Program-made: the position numbers and the translations under genes | The notes under the pieces: model-generated | The model's database searches: none | Seen by the model: the letters and a program-made list of their open reading frames with translations, nothing else | Told to the model about the DNA's origin: nothing | From: Bacteroidales bacterium | GTDB taxonomy: Bacteria > Bacteroidota > Bacteroidia > Bacteroidales > Bacteroidaceae | Assembly: GCA_029227175.1 (NCBI GenBank) | Contig: JAQXZK010000193.1 | Span: 1 to 47,867, forward strand | Length of the DNA: 47,867 nt | Direction: 5' to 3' | In this document: positions 1 through 8,192 of the stretch, one piece after another | Layout: every line of letters begins with the position of its first letter | How positions within the stretch are numbered: the stretch's first letter is position 1

Positions 1-1455
1 GGCTCAAAGGTAACGTTCAAGGACGTGGCTGGGTTGGCGGAAGCCAAGCAGGAGGTTGAGGAAATCGTTGAGTTCCTGAAGGCTCCGCAGAAGTATACGG
101 AGATTGGTGGAAAGATTCCTAAGGGCGCATTGCTCGTTGGCCCTCCGGGAACGGGAAAGACCCTGCTTGCAAAGGCTGTGGCCGGAGAGGCGAATGTTCC
201 CTTCTTCTCTTTGGCCGGTTCAGACTTTGTCGAGATGTTTGTTGGAGTGGGTGCATCCCGTGTGCGAGACCTCTTCCGTCAGGCTAAGGAGAAATCGCCA
301 TGTATCATATTTATAGATGAGATAGACGCTGTGGGACGTGCCCGTGGAAAATCTTCGGCCATGGGAGGCAATGACGAGCGGGAGAATACATTAAATCAGT
401 TGCTGACCGAGATGGACGGATTTGGCTCGAATAGCGGCATCATTATCCTGGCGGCAACAAACCGGGTGGACGTACTAGACAAGGCATTGTTACGCGCGGG
501 ACGTTTCGACAGGCAGATTCATGTAGACCTTCCGGACTTGAACGAGCGTAAGGAAGTCTTCGGTGTGCATCTCCGTCCTTTGAAACTAGATGATACGGTT
601 GACGTGGACTTGCTGGCTCGACAGACTCCGGGTTTCTCGGGTGCCGATATTGCTAATGTCTGCAATGAAGCTGCACTGATTGCTGCTCGTCATGGCAAGA
701 AGAAAGTCGGGAAGCAGGATTTCCTGAATGCAGTAGACAGAATTATCGGTGGTCTGGAAAAGAAGACTAAGATTACCACAGATGCGGAACGTCGCTCAAT
801 TGCTATCCATGAAGCTGGACATGCAAGTATCTCATGGTTGCTTGAATATGCAAATCCGCTCATAAAGGTGACTATTGTACCTCGTGGAAGAGCATTGGGT
901 GCGGCTTGGTACTTGCCGGAGGAGCGTCAGATAACGACAAAAGAGCAGATGCTTGATGAAATGTGTGCGACACTGGGCGGTCGGGCTGCTGAAGAACTGT
1001 TCCTCGGGCATATTTCGACTGGTGCAATGAACGATTTGGAGAAAGTTACCAAGCAAGCCTATGGGATGATAGCCTATTTGGGTATGAGTGATGAACTGCC
1101 CAATGTATGCTATTATAATAATGAGGAGTATTCATTCAATAAACCTTATAGCGAGAAAACCGCCGAACTGATTGATCAGGCTGCGAAGAAGATGATTGCA
1201 GAACAGTACGAACGTGCGAAGCAGATTCTTTCAGACAATAAAGAAAATCATAACAAGCTTGCCCAGGAACTCATTGACAAGGAAGTGATTTTTAGTGAGG
1301 ATGTGGAGCGAATCTTCGGCAAACGTCCTTGGACTTCCAGAACAGAGGAAATCCTGTCAGCCGAAAAAGGTAAGGAGTCTGCAGACAAGACGACTGTAGG
1401 AGAGGTGCAGGCTGCAGAGTCTCAAACTGATAGTGAAGAACCAAAAGAGAAATAA
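1..1455 (+). CDS. ftsH: ATP-dependent zinc metalloprotease FtsH (5' end outside window)
   Basis: Membrane-anchored AAA+ protease that extracts and degrades membrane and cytosolic proteins. The reading frame is open from base 1 ([11 protein letters not shown]...), so the N-terminal membrane segments lie upstream of the window. Visible are the Walker A motif GPPGTGKT at 139-162, Walker B IIFIDEID, the second region of homology with AATNR and an arginine-rich RAGRFDRQ, and the zinc protease motif HEAGH at 808-822. The downstream ALGGRAAEE stretch and MNDLEKVT supply the further zinc-ligand region. The tail after about base 1340 is acidic and low in complexity, as is common at FtsH C-termini. Only 5 bases separate its stop from cdsA, so the two are probably cotranscribed. 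The family call is secure; a GTG at 25 is internal, not the start. Confidence 0.97.
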   Translation, partial: GSKVTFKDVAGLAEAKQEVEEIVEFLKAPQKYTEIGGKIPKGALLVGPPGTGKTLLAKAVAGEANVPFFSLAGSDFVEMFVGVGASRVRDLFRQAKEKSPCIIFIDEIDAVGRARGKSSAMGGNDERENTLNQLLTEMDGFGSNSGIIILAATNRVDVLDKALLRAGRFDRQIHVDLPDLNERKEVFGVHLRPLKLDDTVDVDLLARQTPGFSGADIANVCNEAALIAARHGKKKVGKQDFLNAVDRIIGGLEKKTKITTDAERRSIAIHEAGHASISWLLEYANPLIKVTIVPRGRALGAAWYLPEERQITTKEQMLDEMCATLGGRAAEELFLGHISTGAMNDLEKVTKQAYGMIAYLGMSDELPNVCYYNNEEYSFNKPYSEKTAELIDQAAKKMIAEQYERAKQILSDNKENHNKLAQELIDKEVIFSEDVERIFGKRPWTSRTEEILSAEKGKESADKTTVGEVQAAESQTDSEEPKEK

Positions 1456-1460
1456 CGACG

Positions 1461-2303
1461 ATGAGGAATTTTATCACAAGAGCAATTACTGGTATCTTGT
1501 TTGTATGTGTGTTTGTGGTTTCTATTCTGTGGAATCCATTGAGTTTTAGTATCTTGTTCACCTTGATTACGGCACTTGTCATTCATGAGTTCTGTGTTAT
1601 CGTAAACAAAGGTGTAGCTGGTGTAAGGGTTAACGCATTGGTATGCGCCATGGCTGGTTCTTACCTGTTTCTCGCAACTATGGAGTATTGCACGAATGGT
1701 GTTGGTGCCCAAATCTTTTTACCTTACATTGCTTTGGTTCTTTATCTGATTGTGTCTGAACTTTATCTGAAACGAGAAAACCCCATCCATAATTGGGCGT
1801 ATTCTTTGATGAGCCAGGTTTACATCGCGGTTCCCTTTGTGTTACTGAACATATTGGCTTTCCGCAAGAGCGGTATCCAAGGTAATCTGCAGTTTAACCC
1901 ATTCCTTCCCTTGGCAATCTTTGTGTTCATTTGGCTAAATGACACGGGAGCATACTGCATTGGTATGCTGTTGGGCAAACATCGCTTGTTTCCGCGCATA
2001 TCTCCTAAGAAATCCTGGGAGGGAAGCATTGGGGGAGCGTGTGTCGCTGTTGCAGGAGCCTTCTTGATGGGGTGGTTGATGCCGTTTTTATCCACTTGGC
2101 AGTGGGTTGGCATGGCTCTGACCATTGTCGTGTTCGGCACTTGGGGGGACTTGGTTGAGTCTCTTTTGAAGCGTACGGTTGGTATCAAGGATTCGGGCAA
2201 CGTTTTGCCAGGTCATGGTGGTATGCTTGACAGATTTGATAGCGCTCTGTTGGCGATTCCTGCCGCCTTGTTGTTTCTATATGCTTCAACGCTGATTCGT
2301 TAA
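1461..2303 (+). CDS. cdsA: Phosphatidate cytidylyltransferase (CDP-diglyceride synthase)
   Basis: Makes CDP-diacylglycerol from phosphatidate and CTP, the branch point of phospholipid synthesis in the inner membrane. The 280-residue product is a chain of hydrophobic segments (roughly eight) and ends with the family signature near residues 233-260: SLLKRTVGIKDS, then PGHGGMLDRFDS, including the conserved K-D and the D-R-x-D metal-binding group. Length is normal for the family. The ATG lies 5 bases after the ftsH stop, which suggests one transcript. Its stop codon overlaps the convergent lpxB stop by 4 bases, so there is no room for a separate terminator between the two genes. Confidence 0.95.
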   Translation: MRNFITRAITGILFVCVFVVSILWNPLSFSILFTLITALVIHEFCVIVNKGVAGVRVNALVCAMAGSYLFLATMEYCTNGVGAQIFLPYIALVLYLIVSELYLKRENPIHNWAYSLMSQVYIAVPFVLLNILAFRKSGIQGNLQFNPFLPLAIFVFIWLNDTGAYCIGMLLGKHRLFPRISPKKSWEGSIGGACVAVAGAFLMGWLMPFLSTWQWVGMALTIVVFGTWGDLVESLLKRTVGIKDSGNVLPGHGGMLDRFDSALLAIPAALLFLYASTLIR

Positions 2304-3442
2304 GCATTGCCTTGTAGCAGGTGGGTTATCAGTCGAGCCGCACGTTGTGGTGCGCCAGGTTCTCCTAATTCCTTAAATACAAATGTGTAGCCGCTGAACA
2401 TCTTTTCGCGGTAGTTTTTATTGTGCAGGATAGAGGAGAGCTCACGATTGATATTTGCAGTAGTGAGGTCTTTGCCTAACAACTCTTTTACAACTTCTTG
2501 TCCGGCAATAAGGTTAACCAGTGAAACGTGTTTCACGTGTATCATACGCCTTATGATTTCAAGTATGAAAGAAGGGTAGTGTAGACCGTAGCAAACGACC
2601 TGTGGGACGTTGAATAGAGCTGCTTCCAAAGTTGCTGTACCGGAAGTAACAAGGGCTGCATGTGCATGTTGTAATAATTCGTAAGTCTGTCCGTAGATGA
2701 TTCTGACAGAGGTGTTGCTGATGACCGTCTCATAGCAGGATGGGTCGATGGATGTAACCCCAGCAATTACAAATTGCATGTCGGGATGTAGGGAGGCAAC
2801 TCCCACCATTGCTCTCAAATTGTCTTTTATCTCTTGTTGCCGACTTCCCGCGAGAATTGCCACAATAGGAAGTGAGGAGAGTTGGTTTCGTTGCTTGAAG
2901 GTATCTACTGTCTCTTGGTAGCAGGCTTTGAATGTGATTACTTCATCCAATGTGGGATTGCCTACATAGTGAATGGGATGGTGGTGCTTTTCTTCATAAT
3001 AAGGTATTTCAAATGGGAGGATAGAGAAAAGCTGGTTGACGTACTGCTTGATGCTTTTGATTCGATGCTCTTTCCAGGCCCATATTTTGGGAAGGATGTA
3101 ATAGTAGACAGGGATGTTTGTTGACAGATGTACGAATCGGGCAATCTTGAGGTTGAATCCGGGATAGTCTACCAGAATGACAACATCGGGTTTCCAGTCG
3201 AGTATGTCTTTCTTGCAAAATGATAAATTTTGGAGTAATACCCGGAAGTGTAGCAGTACGGGTATAAATCCCATGTAGGCTATTTGCTTGTAATGCTGGA
3301 CAAGCGTTCCCCCTACCTGTTTCATGCAGTCTCCGCCAAAGTAGCGGAATTTGGCGTTCCTGTCTTCTTGTTGGATGGCTCTCATGAGGCAGGAAGCATG
3401 CAAGTCTCCAGAGGCTTCTCCGGCTATCAGGTAGTATTTCAT
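2300..3442 (-). CDS. lpxB: Lipid-A-disaccharide synthase
   Basis: GT19 glycosyltransferase that joins UDP-2,3-diacylglucosamine and 2,3-diacylglucosamine-1-phosphate into the lipid A disaccharide at the inner membrane. The 380-residue product starts MKYYLIAGEASGD, with the GEASGD motif at 8-13. It has VGNP at 160-163, LAGSRQQEI at 197-205 and the nucleotide-sugar loop VTSGTATLEAAL at 265-276. All are classic LpxB landmarks and the length is typical. It lies 17 bases downstream of surE on the same strand and is probably cotranscribed with it. It converges on cdsA with overlapping stop codons. Confidence 0.96.
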   Translation of the reverse strand: MKYYLIAGEASGDLHASCLMRAIQQEDRNAKFRYFGGDCMKQVGGTLVQHYKQIAYMGFIPVLLHFRVLLQNLSFCKKDILDWKPDVVILVDYPGFNLKIARFVHLSTNIPVYYYILPKIWAWKEHRIKSIKQYVNQLFSILPFEIPYYEEKHHHPIHYVGNPTLDEVITFKACYQETVDTFKQRNQLSSLPIVAILAGSRQQEIKDNLRAMVGVASLHPDMQFVIAGVTSIDPSCYETVISNTSVRIIYGQTYELLQHAHAALVTSGTATLEAALFNVPQVVCYGLHYPSFILEIIRRMIHVKHVSLVNLIAGQEVVKELLGKDLTTANINRELSSILHNKNYREKMFSGYTFVFKELGEPGAPQRAARLITHLLQGNA

Positions 3443-3459
3443 GTGGAATGAGCAGGGTT

Positions 3460-4227
3460 TCAGGTGAATAGTCTGGAAATGTTTGACATGGAGCGGTAGG
3501 CAGTCAGATCTATAGTCAGAGGGACGACAGAGGCATATCCATGTCTAAGTGCCCATAGGTCTGTATCTTCCTGCTCGGGATGAGTTTCTATAAAATCCCC
3601 GGCCATCCAAAAGTATTTGTTGTCCCCACGTCTGGAAGTCTGTTCCCATTCGTTTATCCAGGTGCCTTCGCCTTGTCGACAGATGCGAATCCCCTTCAGA
3701 TTCTGCGCTTCGGGGAAATTCACGTTGAGGCAGACGTTTGGGGGTAGTCCCTTTTTGAGAACAGACTCGCAGATGAAGTAAATGTATGGAAGTGTGGGTG
3801 TGAAGTCTGCGTCAAGGTTGTCGGTTCGGAGAGAAAAACCGATGGAGGGAATGCCTTTCATGCACCCTTCAAATACAACCGACATTGTTCCGGAATAGTG
3901 GGCATTGATGGAGGAGTTGTCACCATGGTTAATTCCAGATATGATAAGGTCGGGCATACGGTCGCATACAGTATGTAATGCTAGTTTGGTGCAGTCGGCC
4001 GGTGTGCCGGAGCAACTGTATATGGAAATGCCAGGTTCTTGATAGCGCAATTTGTAGTTTACCGGAACATTCATCGTGAGCGAGCATCCTGAAGCGGAAC
4101 GTGGCCTTGCTGGAGCCATGGCAATGATTTCTCCCAATGGCTTGACGGCATGAATAAGTTCTTCGAAGCCTTTTGCCATATATCCGTCATCGTTGGATAC
4201 TAAAATCAGAGGTATGTGCCCTTTCAT
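3460..4227 (-). CDS. surE: 5'/3'-nucleotidase SurE
   Basis: Metal-dependent phosphatase acting on nucleoside monophosphates, a stationary-phase survival protein in other bacteria. The N-terminus [10 protein letters not shown] carries the metal-binding Asn-Asp-Asp. Further SurE motifs are [13 protein letters not shown] and [11 protein letters not shown]. The longest ORF opens at 4236 (MREMKGH); I prefer the second Met at 4227 because SurE proteins begin a few residues before the NDDG strand, giving 255 residues. A well-formed Bacteroidetes promoter lies just upstream on this strand. lpxB follows after 17 bases. The surE-lpxB pairing is probably a shared transcript, not proof of shared function. 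Confidence 0.94.
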   Translation of the reverse strand: MKGHIPLILVSNDDGYMAKGFEELIHAVKPLGEIIAMAPARPRSASGCSLTMNVPVNYKLRYQEPGISIYSCSGTPADCTKLALHTVCDRMPDLIISGINHGDNSSINAHYSGTMSVVFEGCMKGIPSIGFSLRTDNLDADFTPTLPYIYFICESVLKKGLPPNVCLNVNFPEAQNLKGIRICRQGEGTWINEWEQTSRRGDNKYFWMAGDFIETHPEQEDTDLWALRHGYASVVPLTIDLTAYRSMSNISRLFT

Positions 4228-4265
4228 TTCTCTCACTGTAGATTATGTTTTCTTTATTATGTGGA

Positions 4266-4297
4266 CAAAGATAACATATCGCGAAGCTCGCTGCAAA
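4266..4297 (-). promoter_or_regulatory. Promoter for surE-lpxB
   Basis: Read on the minus strand there is TATCTTTG (plus coordinates 4266-4273), an exact match to the Bacteroidetes -7 consensus TAnnTTTG. A TTTG at plus 4294-4297 lies 20 bases further upstream, as expected for the -33 element. The predicted start of transcription is near 4260, about 30 bases before the surE start codon. Confidence 0.7.
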
Positions 4298-4410
4298 AAG
4301 TTATGAACAAAAAGGCAGACTTATCAACGGTTTTTGTATTATTCTCCTGTTTAATTTGCTGTTTTGAAAACAATTATGTTAATTCGCAGGCATTAAAAAC
4401 TATAGTGACC

Positions 4411-5178
4411 ATGGGAAAGATAATAGCTTTAGCTAACCAAAAGGGTGGAGTCGGGAAGACAACTACGGCAATCAACCTTGCTGCTTCATTGGCTACGTTG
4501 GAGAAAAAGGTTTTGCTTGTAGATGCAGATCCTCAGGCCAATGCTTCATCGGGGCTGGGTGTCGATATCAAGACTGCTCCTTGTTCCATTTATGAATGTT
4601 TGATAAATCGGGCAGATATTCATGATGCTGTTCAGAAAACAGAGTTGGATACCTTGAAGGTAGTTCCTTCTCATATCAATCTTGTTGGTGCGGAGGTTGA
4701 GATGCTCAATATGAAGAATCGCGAGAATATACTGAAGAGTATCCTGTGTCCTATAGCAGACGAATATGACTACATTTTGATAGACTGTTCACCTTCTTTG
4801 GGTATCATTACGGTCAATGCGCTTACTGCGTCTGATTCTGTTATTATACCCGTTCAGGCGGAATATTTTGCGTTGGAGGGTATCAGCAAACTGCTGAATA
4901 CAATTAAGTTGATTAAAATGAAGCTCAACCCTTCTCTCCAAATAGAGGGTTTCTTGGTAACTATGTTTGACTCTCGCCTTCGACAGGCCAACCAGATATA
5001 TGAAGAGGTGAAGAAATATTTCCAGGAGTTGGTGTTTAATACGGTGATAAACCGAAATGTGAAATTGAGCGAGGCACCGAGTTATGGTATGCCGGCTATT
5101 CTATACGATGCAGATTCAAGTGGAGCACGTAATTACATGTCTTTAGCAAAAGAGTTTATAGACAGAAATACCCGATAA
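4411..5178 (+). CDS. parA: Chromosome-partitioning ATPase ParA/Soj
   Basis: Deviant-Walker ATPase that binds DNA nonspecifically and, with ParB, segregates replication origins. The protein from ATG 4411 is 255 residues and opens [20 protein letters not shown], with the deviant P-loop KGGVGKTT at 11-18. It continues with [16 protein letters not shown] and [12 protein letters not shown] (Walker B). The open frame extends upstream to 4216, but that extension has no ParA similarity, is AT-rich and runs into the surE promoter, so it is rejected. parB begins 15 bases after the stop. No convincing promoter box was found in the 170 bases upstream. Confidence 0.96.
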   Translation: MGKIIALANQKGGVGKTTTAINLAASLATLEKKVLLVDADPQANASSGLGVDIKTAPCSIYECLINRADIHDAVQKTELDTLKVVPSHINLVGAEVEMLNMKNRENILKSILCPIADEYDYILIDCSPSLGIITVNALTASDSVIIPVQAEYFALEGISKLLNTIKLIKMKLNPSLQIEGFLVTMFDSRLRQANQIYEEVKKYFQELVFNTVINRNVKLSEAPSYGMPAILYDADSSGARNYMSLAKEFIDRNTR

Positions 5179-5193
5179 AAAGAAAGTTAGAAC

Positions 5194-6078
5194 ATGGTCA
5201 CAAGAAGAAATACATTGGGTAGAGGGCTTGATGCGTTGCTGGCTCTTGACGAGGTACAGACGGGGGGGTCTTCCTCCATCTGCGAAATCCCGCTTTCCAA
5301 AATTGTAGCAAATCCTAATCAGCCTCGTAGAGAGTTTGACGAAGAAGCACTCAACGAGTTGGCAAGGTCAATTAAGGAGATAGGCATTATACAGCCAATT
5401 ACCTTGAGGTGTCTGGATGAGGAACATTATCAAATTATCTCGGGTGAGCGTCGCTTCCGCGCGTCTCAGATTGCGGGTTTGGAATCTATTCCTTCGTATG
5501 TACGTACGGCCGATGATGAGAATGTGATGGAGATGGCATTGATTGAGAATATTCAGCGAGAAGACTTGAATGCTGTAGAAATAGCGTTGGCCTATCAGCA
5601 TCTGCTGGATGAATATAGTCTTACACAAGAACGCTTGAGCGAGCGTGTGGGTAAGAAAAGAGCCACGATTGCCAACTATTTGCGCTTGCTGAAGTTGCCG
5701 GCTGCCGTGCAGATGGGATTGCGAGACAAACTTATTGACATGGGGCATGCACGTGCCTTGATTACATTGAGTGACGCAAAATTGCAGGTTAAATTGTACA
5801 ATGAAATTGTAAAGGAAGGCTATTCTGTTCGTAAGGTGGAGGAAATAGTGAAAGAATTGACTCAGCCTTTAGCGCAGGATGGCGCAGCAAAGGGTATACA
5901 GAAACAACAGTTGCTCCCTTCGGAATATAAAATACTCAAGCAGCAATTGAGTAAGTTTTTTCAGACGAAGGTGCAGCTTACTTGTTCCCCAAAAGGAAGC
6001 GGAAAGATTAGTATCTCTTTTAAAAACGAGGAGGAACTTGAGCGAATCATGGGTATGTTGGACGTGATGAAAGGATGA
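5194..6078 (+). CDS. parB: Chromosome-partitioning protein ParB/Spo0J
   Basis: parS-binding CTPase clamp that partners ParA. The 294-residue product begins with the family's GRGLDALL patch (9-16). It has the CTP-binding GERRFRA box at 84-90, ENIQRE at 118-123 and a helix-turn-helix around 144-168 (LTQERLSERVGKKRATIANYL split over the two helices). The C-terminal part, after a Lys/Gln-rich linker, should be the dimerisation domain. The stop overlaps the next gene's ATG by 4 bases (ATGA), a sign of translational coupling. No parS-like 16-mer was recognised by eye in the vicinity. Confidence 0.95.
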   Translation: MVTRRNTLGRGLDALLALDEVQTGGSSSICEIPLSKIVANPNQPRREFDEEALNELARSIKEIGIIQPITLRCLDEEHYQIISGERRFRASQIAGLESIPSYVRTADDENVMEMALIENIQREDLNAVEIALAYQHLLDEYSLTQERLSERVGKKRATIANYLRLLKLPAAVQMGLRDKLIDMGHARALITLSDAKLQVKLYNEIVKEGYSVRKVEEIVKELTQPLAQDGAAKGIQKQQLLPSEYKILKQQLSKFFQTKVQLTCSPKGSGKISISFKNEEELERIMGMLDVMKG

Positions 6079-6878
6079 TTCTTGAGAATGAGACATATAG
6101 GTGTTGGGCTCTGATGTTTTTTTTCTGTCTGGCCGGAGTGTTGGAGGGTTCTGTTTGGGGGCAAACTAAGCCTCGGGCTGCCATGAAACGTGAGAAGGCC
6201 GATGTTGCAGATACAGTCACAGTTCGACAGAATTTGCTTGTGGGAACAGATAGTGTAGCAGGACTTGCAGATAGCATTGCCCTTGAAAATGAGAGACAGA
6301 TAGCCTCGCTTTCTGAATTGAAGAAAGTCTCCCTTCCGGAGGAGACAGATTCTTTGAGTACCAAAAAAATGAAAGTGAAAACTTTTGTTCCTAATCCGAC
6401 AAAGGCAACTTGGCTTGCTATTGTCTTGCCTGGTGCGGGACAGATATATAATCATAAATACTGGAAACTGCCAATCTTTTATGGAGGCTTTGCAGGGTGT
6501 GCCTACGCACTGACATGGAATGGAAATATGTATACCGATTACCAGAATGCATACAGGGATGCTGTCAAAGGGAATTGGAAATCACCGAATATCACAGATT
6601 TGTTGCCCCAGAACTATTTGGACAGGGTTCCTCCAAGTCAGGTTACAGAGATTCTACGTAAACGGAAAGATACCTATCGTCGATTCCGAGATTTAAGTAT
6701 ATTTGCTTTTGCGGCAGTTTACTTGCTGTCGATTGTTGATGCTTATGTAGATGCAGAGTTGTCCAATTTTGACCTGTCTCCTGACTTAAGTGTTCATTTG
6801 GGACCGTCTACCATAGATACAAGTCATGCGTTGGGCAAAAGTAAAAATATTGGACTGCAGTGTAGTCTGCGTTTTTAG
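6075..6878 (+). CDS. DUF5683-type membrane protein of unknown function
   Basis: A 267-residue protein with an N-terminal hydrophobic signal (residues about 10-28, ending SVWGQ) and then a Ser/Asp/Glu-rich linker that is probably periplasmic. The conserved core starts near residue 112 with KATWLAIVLPGAGQIYNHKYWKLP. That arrangement, followed by hydrophobic segments around GGFAGCAYALTW and IFAFAAVYLLSIVDAYVDAEL, matches the Bacteroidetes family DUF5683. Function is unknown. It overlaps parB by 4 bases and sits 15 bases before a lytic transglycosylase, so it belongs to the parAB transcript and may link segregation with envelope growth; that link is inference. Confidence 0.8.
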   Translation: MILENETYRCWALMFFFCLAGVLEGSVWGQTKPRAAMKREKADVADTVTVRQNLLVGTDSVAGLADSIALENERQIASLSELKKVSLPEETDSLSTKKMKVKTFVPNPTKATWLAIVLPGAGQIYNHKYWKLPIFYGGFAGCAYALTWNGNMYTDYQNAYRDAVKGNWKSPNITDLLPQNYLDRVPPSQVTEILRKRKDTYRRFRDLSIFAFAAVYLLSIVDAYVDAELSNFDLSPDLSVHLGPSTIDTSHALGKSKNIGLQCSLRF

Positions 6879-6893
6879 GAAGAGTCTAAAATT

Positions 6894-8177
6894 ATGAAGA
6901 AAAAGAAAATAATACTTGCGGTACTCGCTATTGTATCCGTCTGGTGCGAAAGTGTGTGTGCGCAGGAAAGTGTGAAGGTGTTAGTCAATAAGGATGGGAA
7001 AACAGTAGAGGAGCAGATTGAACTTCCTTCAAGCATGACTTCACCGTTGGACAGCCTGTTGGTTGACTGGAAGGTGAAGAGATACATTTCGGTCAGCGAG
7101 GAATGCTCCACTTCAACAGAGAATCCATATTTCAGCGATTCAGTGTATATTGACCGTCTGCACCGCTTGCCGACAGTTATGGAGATGGCTTATAATAATG
7201 TGGTGAGGGAATTTATTGACTTGTATTGTGGACGTCTTCGAAACAGGGTCTCTTATATGCTTAGTATGGCAAATTTCTATATGCCTATGTTTGAAGAGGC
7301 TTTGGATGCCTATAACCTTCCTCTTGAACTTAAATATTTGCCTATCATAGAGTCGGCTCTTAATCCTTCAGCTGTTTCAAGGGTGGGTGCAACAGGGCTT
7401 TGGCAATTTATGCTCAAGACAGGAAAGAGCTACGGACTGGAGGTGAATAGTTATGTGGACGACCGGCGTGACCCTATCAAGTCCACATGGGCTGCAGCGC
7501 GATACTTACGTGATATGTATGATATATATAAAGACTGGAATCTGGTGATTGCTGCCTATAATTGCGGTCCGGGCAATATCAATAAGGCAATCCGAAGAGC
7601 CGGTGGCAAAACTGACTATTGGGAGATATTCGACTATTTGCCAAGAGAAACTCGTGGTTATGTGCCATCGTTCATTGCAGCCAATTATGTGATGACTTAT
7701 TATTGTAAACATAACATTTGTGCTATGTCGACCAGTGCACTGGATGTCACAGATACAATATCTATAAACAAAAACATTTATTTTGAACAGATTGCAGCTG
7801 TTTGTGGAATAGATGTCCAGCAGTTGAAAAGTCTGAATCCTCAATACAGACGTAACGTCATTCCGGGTGAAACATCTATTCAAACATTGAGATTGCCGGT
7901 AGAGTTGATAGGAAAATACATCTCGTTGCAGGATTCGGTATATGCTTATAAGCAGGATACTTATTTCAAGAATAGAAAGGTTGTTGTTGCCGGGGCTTCA
8001 AAGGGAACGACTTCTGGAACGGCCGTTGGTTCAGTGAGATATCACAAAATTCGTAGTGGTGAGAATTTGGGGGCTATTGCCCGTAGATATGGTGTGAGTG
8101 TCTCTCAACTTAAGAAATGGAATGGGTTGAAAAGTGACAGGATTTCTGCCGGAAAGACTCTGAAAATAATGAAGTAA
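6894..8177 (+). CDS. Membrane-bound lytic murein transglycosylase (MltD-like) with LysM domain
   Basis: Peptidoglycan lyase that cleaves the MurNAc-GlcNAc bond with formation of 1,6-anhydroMurNAc. The 427-residue protein has a signal peptide (MKKKKIILAVLAIVSVW...CAQ). Its SLT domain has the catalytic Glu near residue 153 in LPIIESALNP, followed by VSRVGATGLWQFM and AAYNCGPGNINKA, all standard for the family. The C-terminal LysM module (about 383-427, SGENLGAIARRYGVSVSQLKKWN) binds glycan strands. Its ATG is 15 bases after the DUF5683 gene and its stop 15 bases before rel. E. coli MltD is a reasonable comparison, but the specific symbol is not certain. Confidence 0.92.
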   Translation: MKKKKIILAVLAIVSVWCESVCAQESVKVLVNKDGKTVEEQIELPSSMTSPLDSLLVDWKVKRYISVSEECSTSTENPYFSDSVYIDRLHRLPTVMEMAYNNVVREFIDLYCGRLRNRVSYMLSMANFYMPMFEEALDAYNLPLELKYLPIIESALNPSAVSRVGATGLWQFMLKTGKSYGLEVNSYVDDRRDPIKSTWAAARYLRDMYDIYKDWNLVIAAYNCGPGNINKAIRRAGGKTDYWEIFDYLPRETRGYVPSFIAANYVMTYYCKHNICAMSTSALDVTDTISINKNIYFEQIAAVCGIDVQQLKSLNPQYRRNVIPGETSIQTLRLPVELIGKYISLQDSVYAYKQDTYFKNRKVVVAGASKGTTSGTAVGSVRYHKIRSGENLGAIARRYGVSVSQLKKWNGLKSDRISAGKTLKIMK

Positions 8178-8192
8178 ATAAGGAACTGAATT

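Noticed and set aside
4216..4410. N-terminal extension of ParA
   Set aside because: 65 extra residues with no ParA similarity, overlapping the surE start and promoter; ATG 4411 gives the normal N-terminus.
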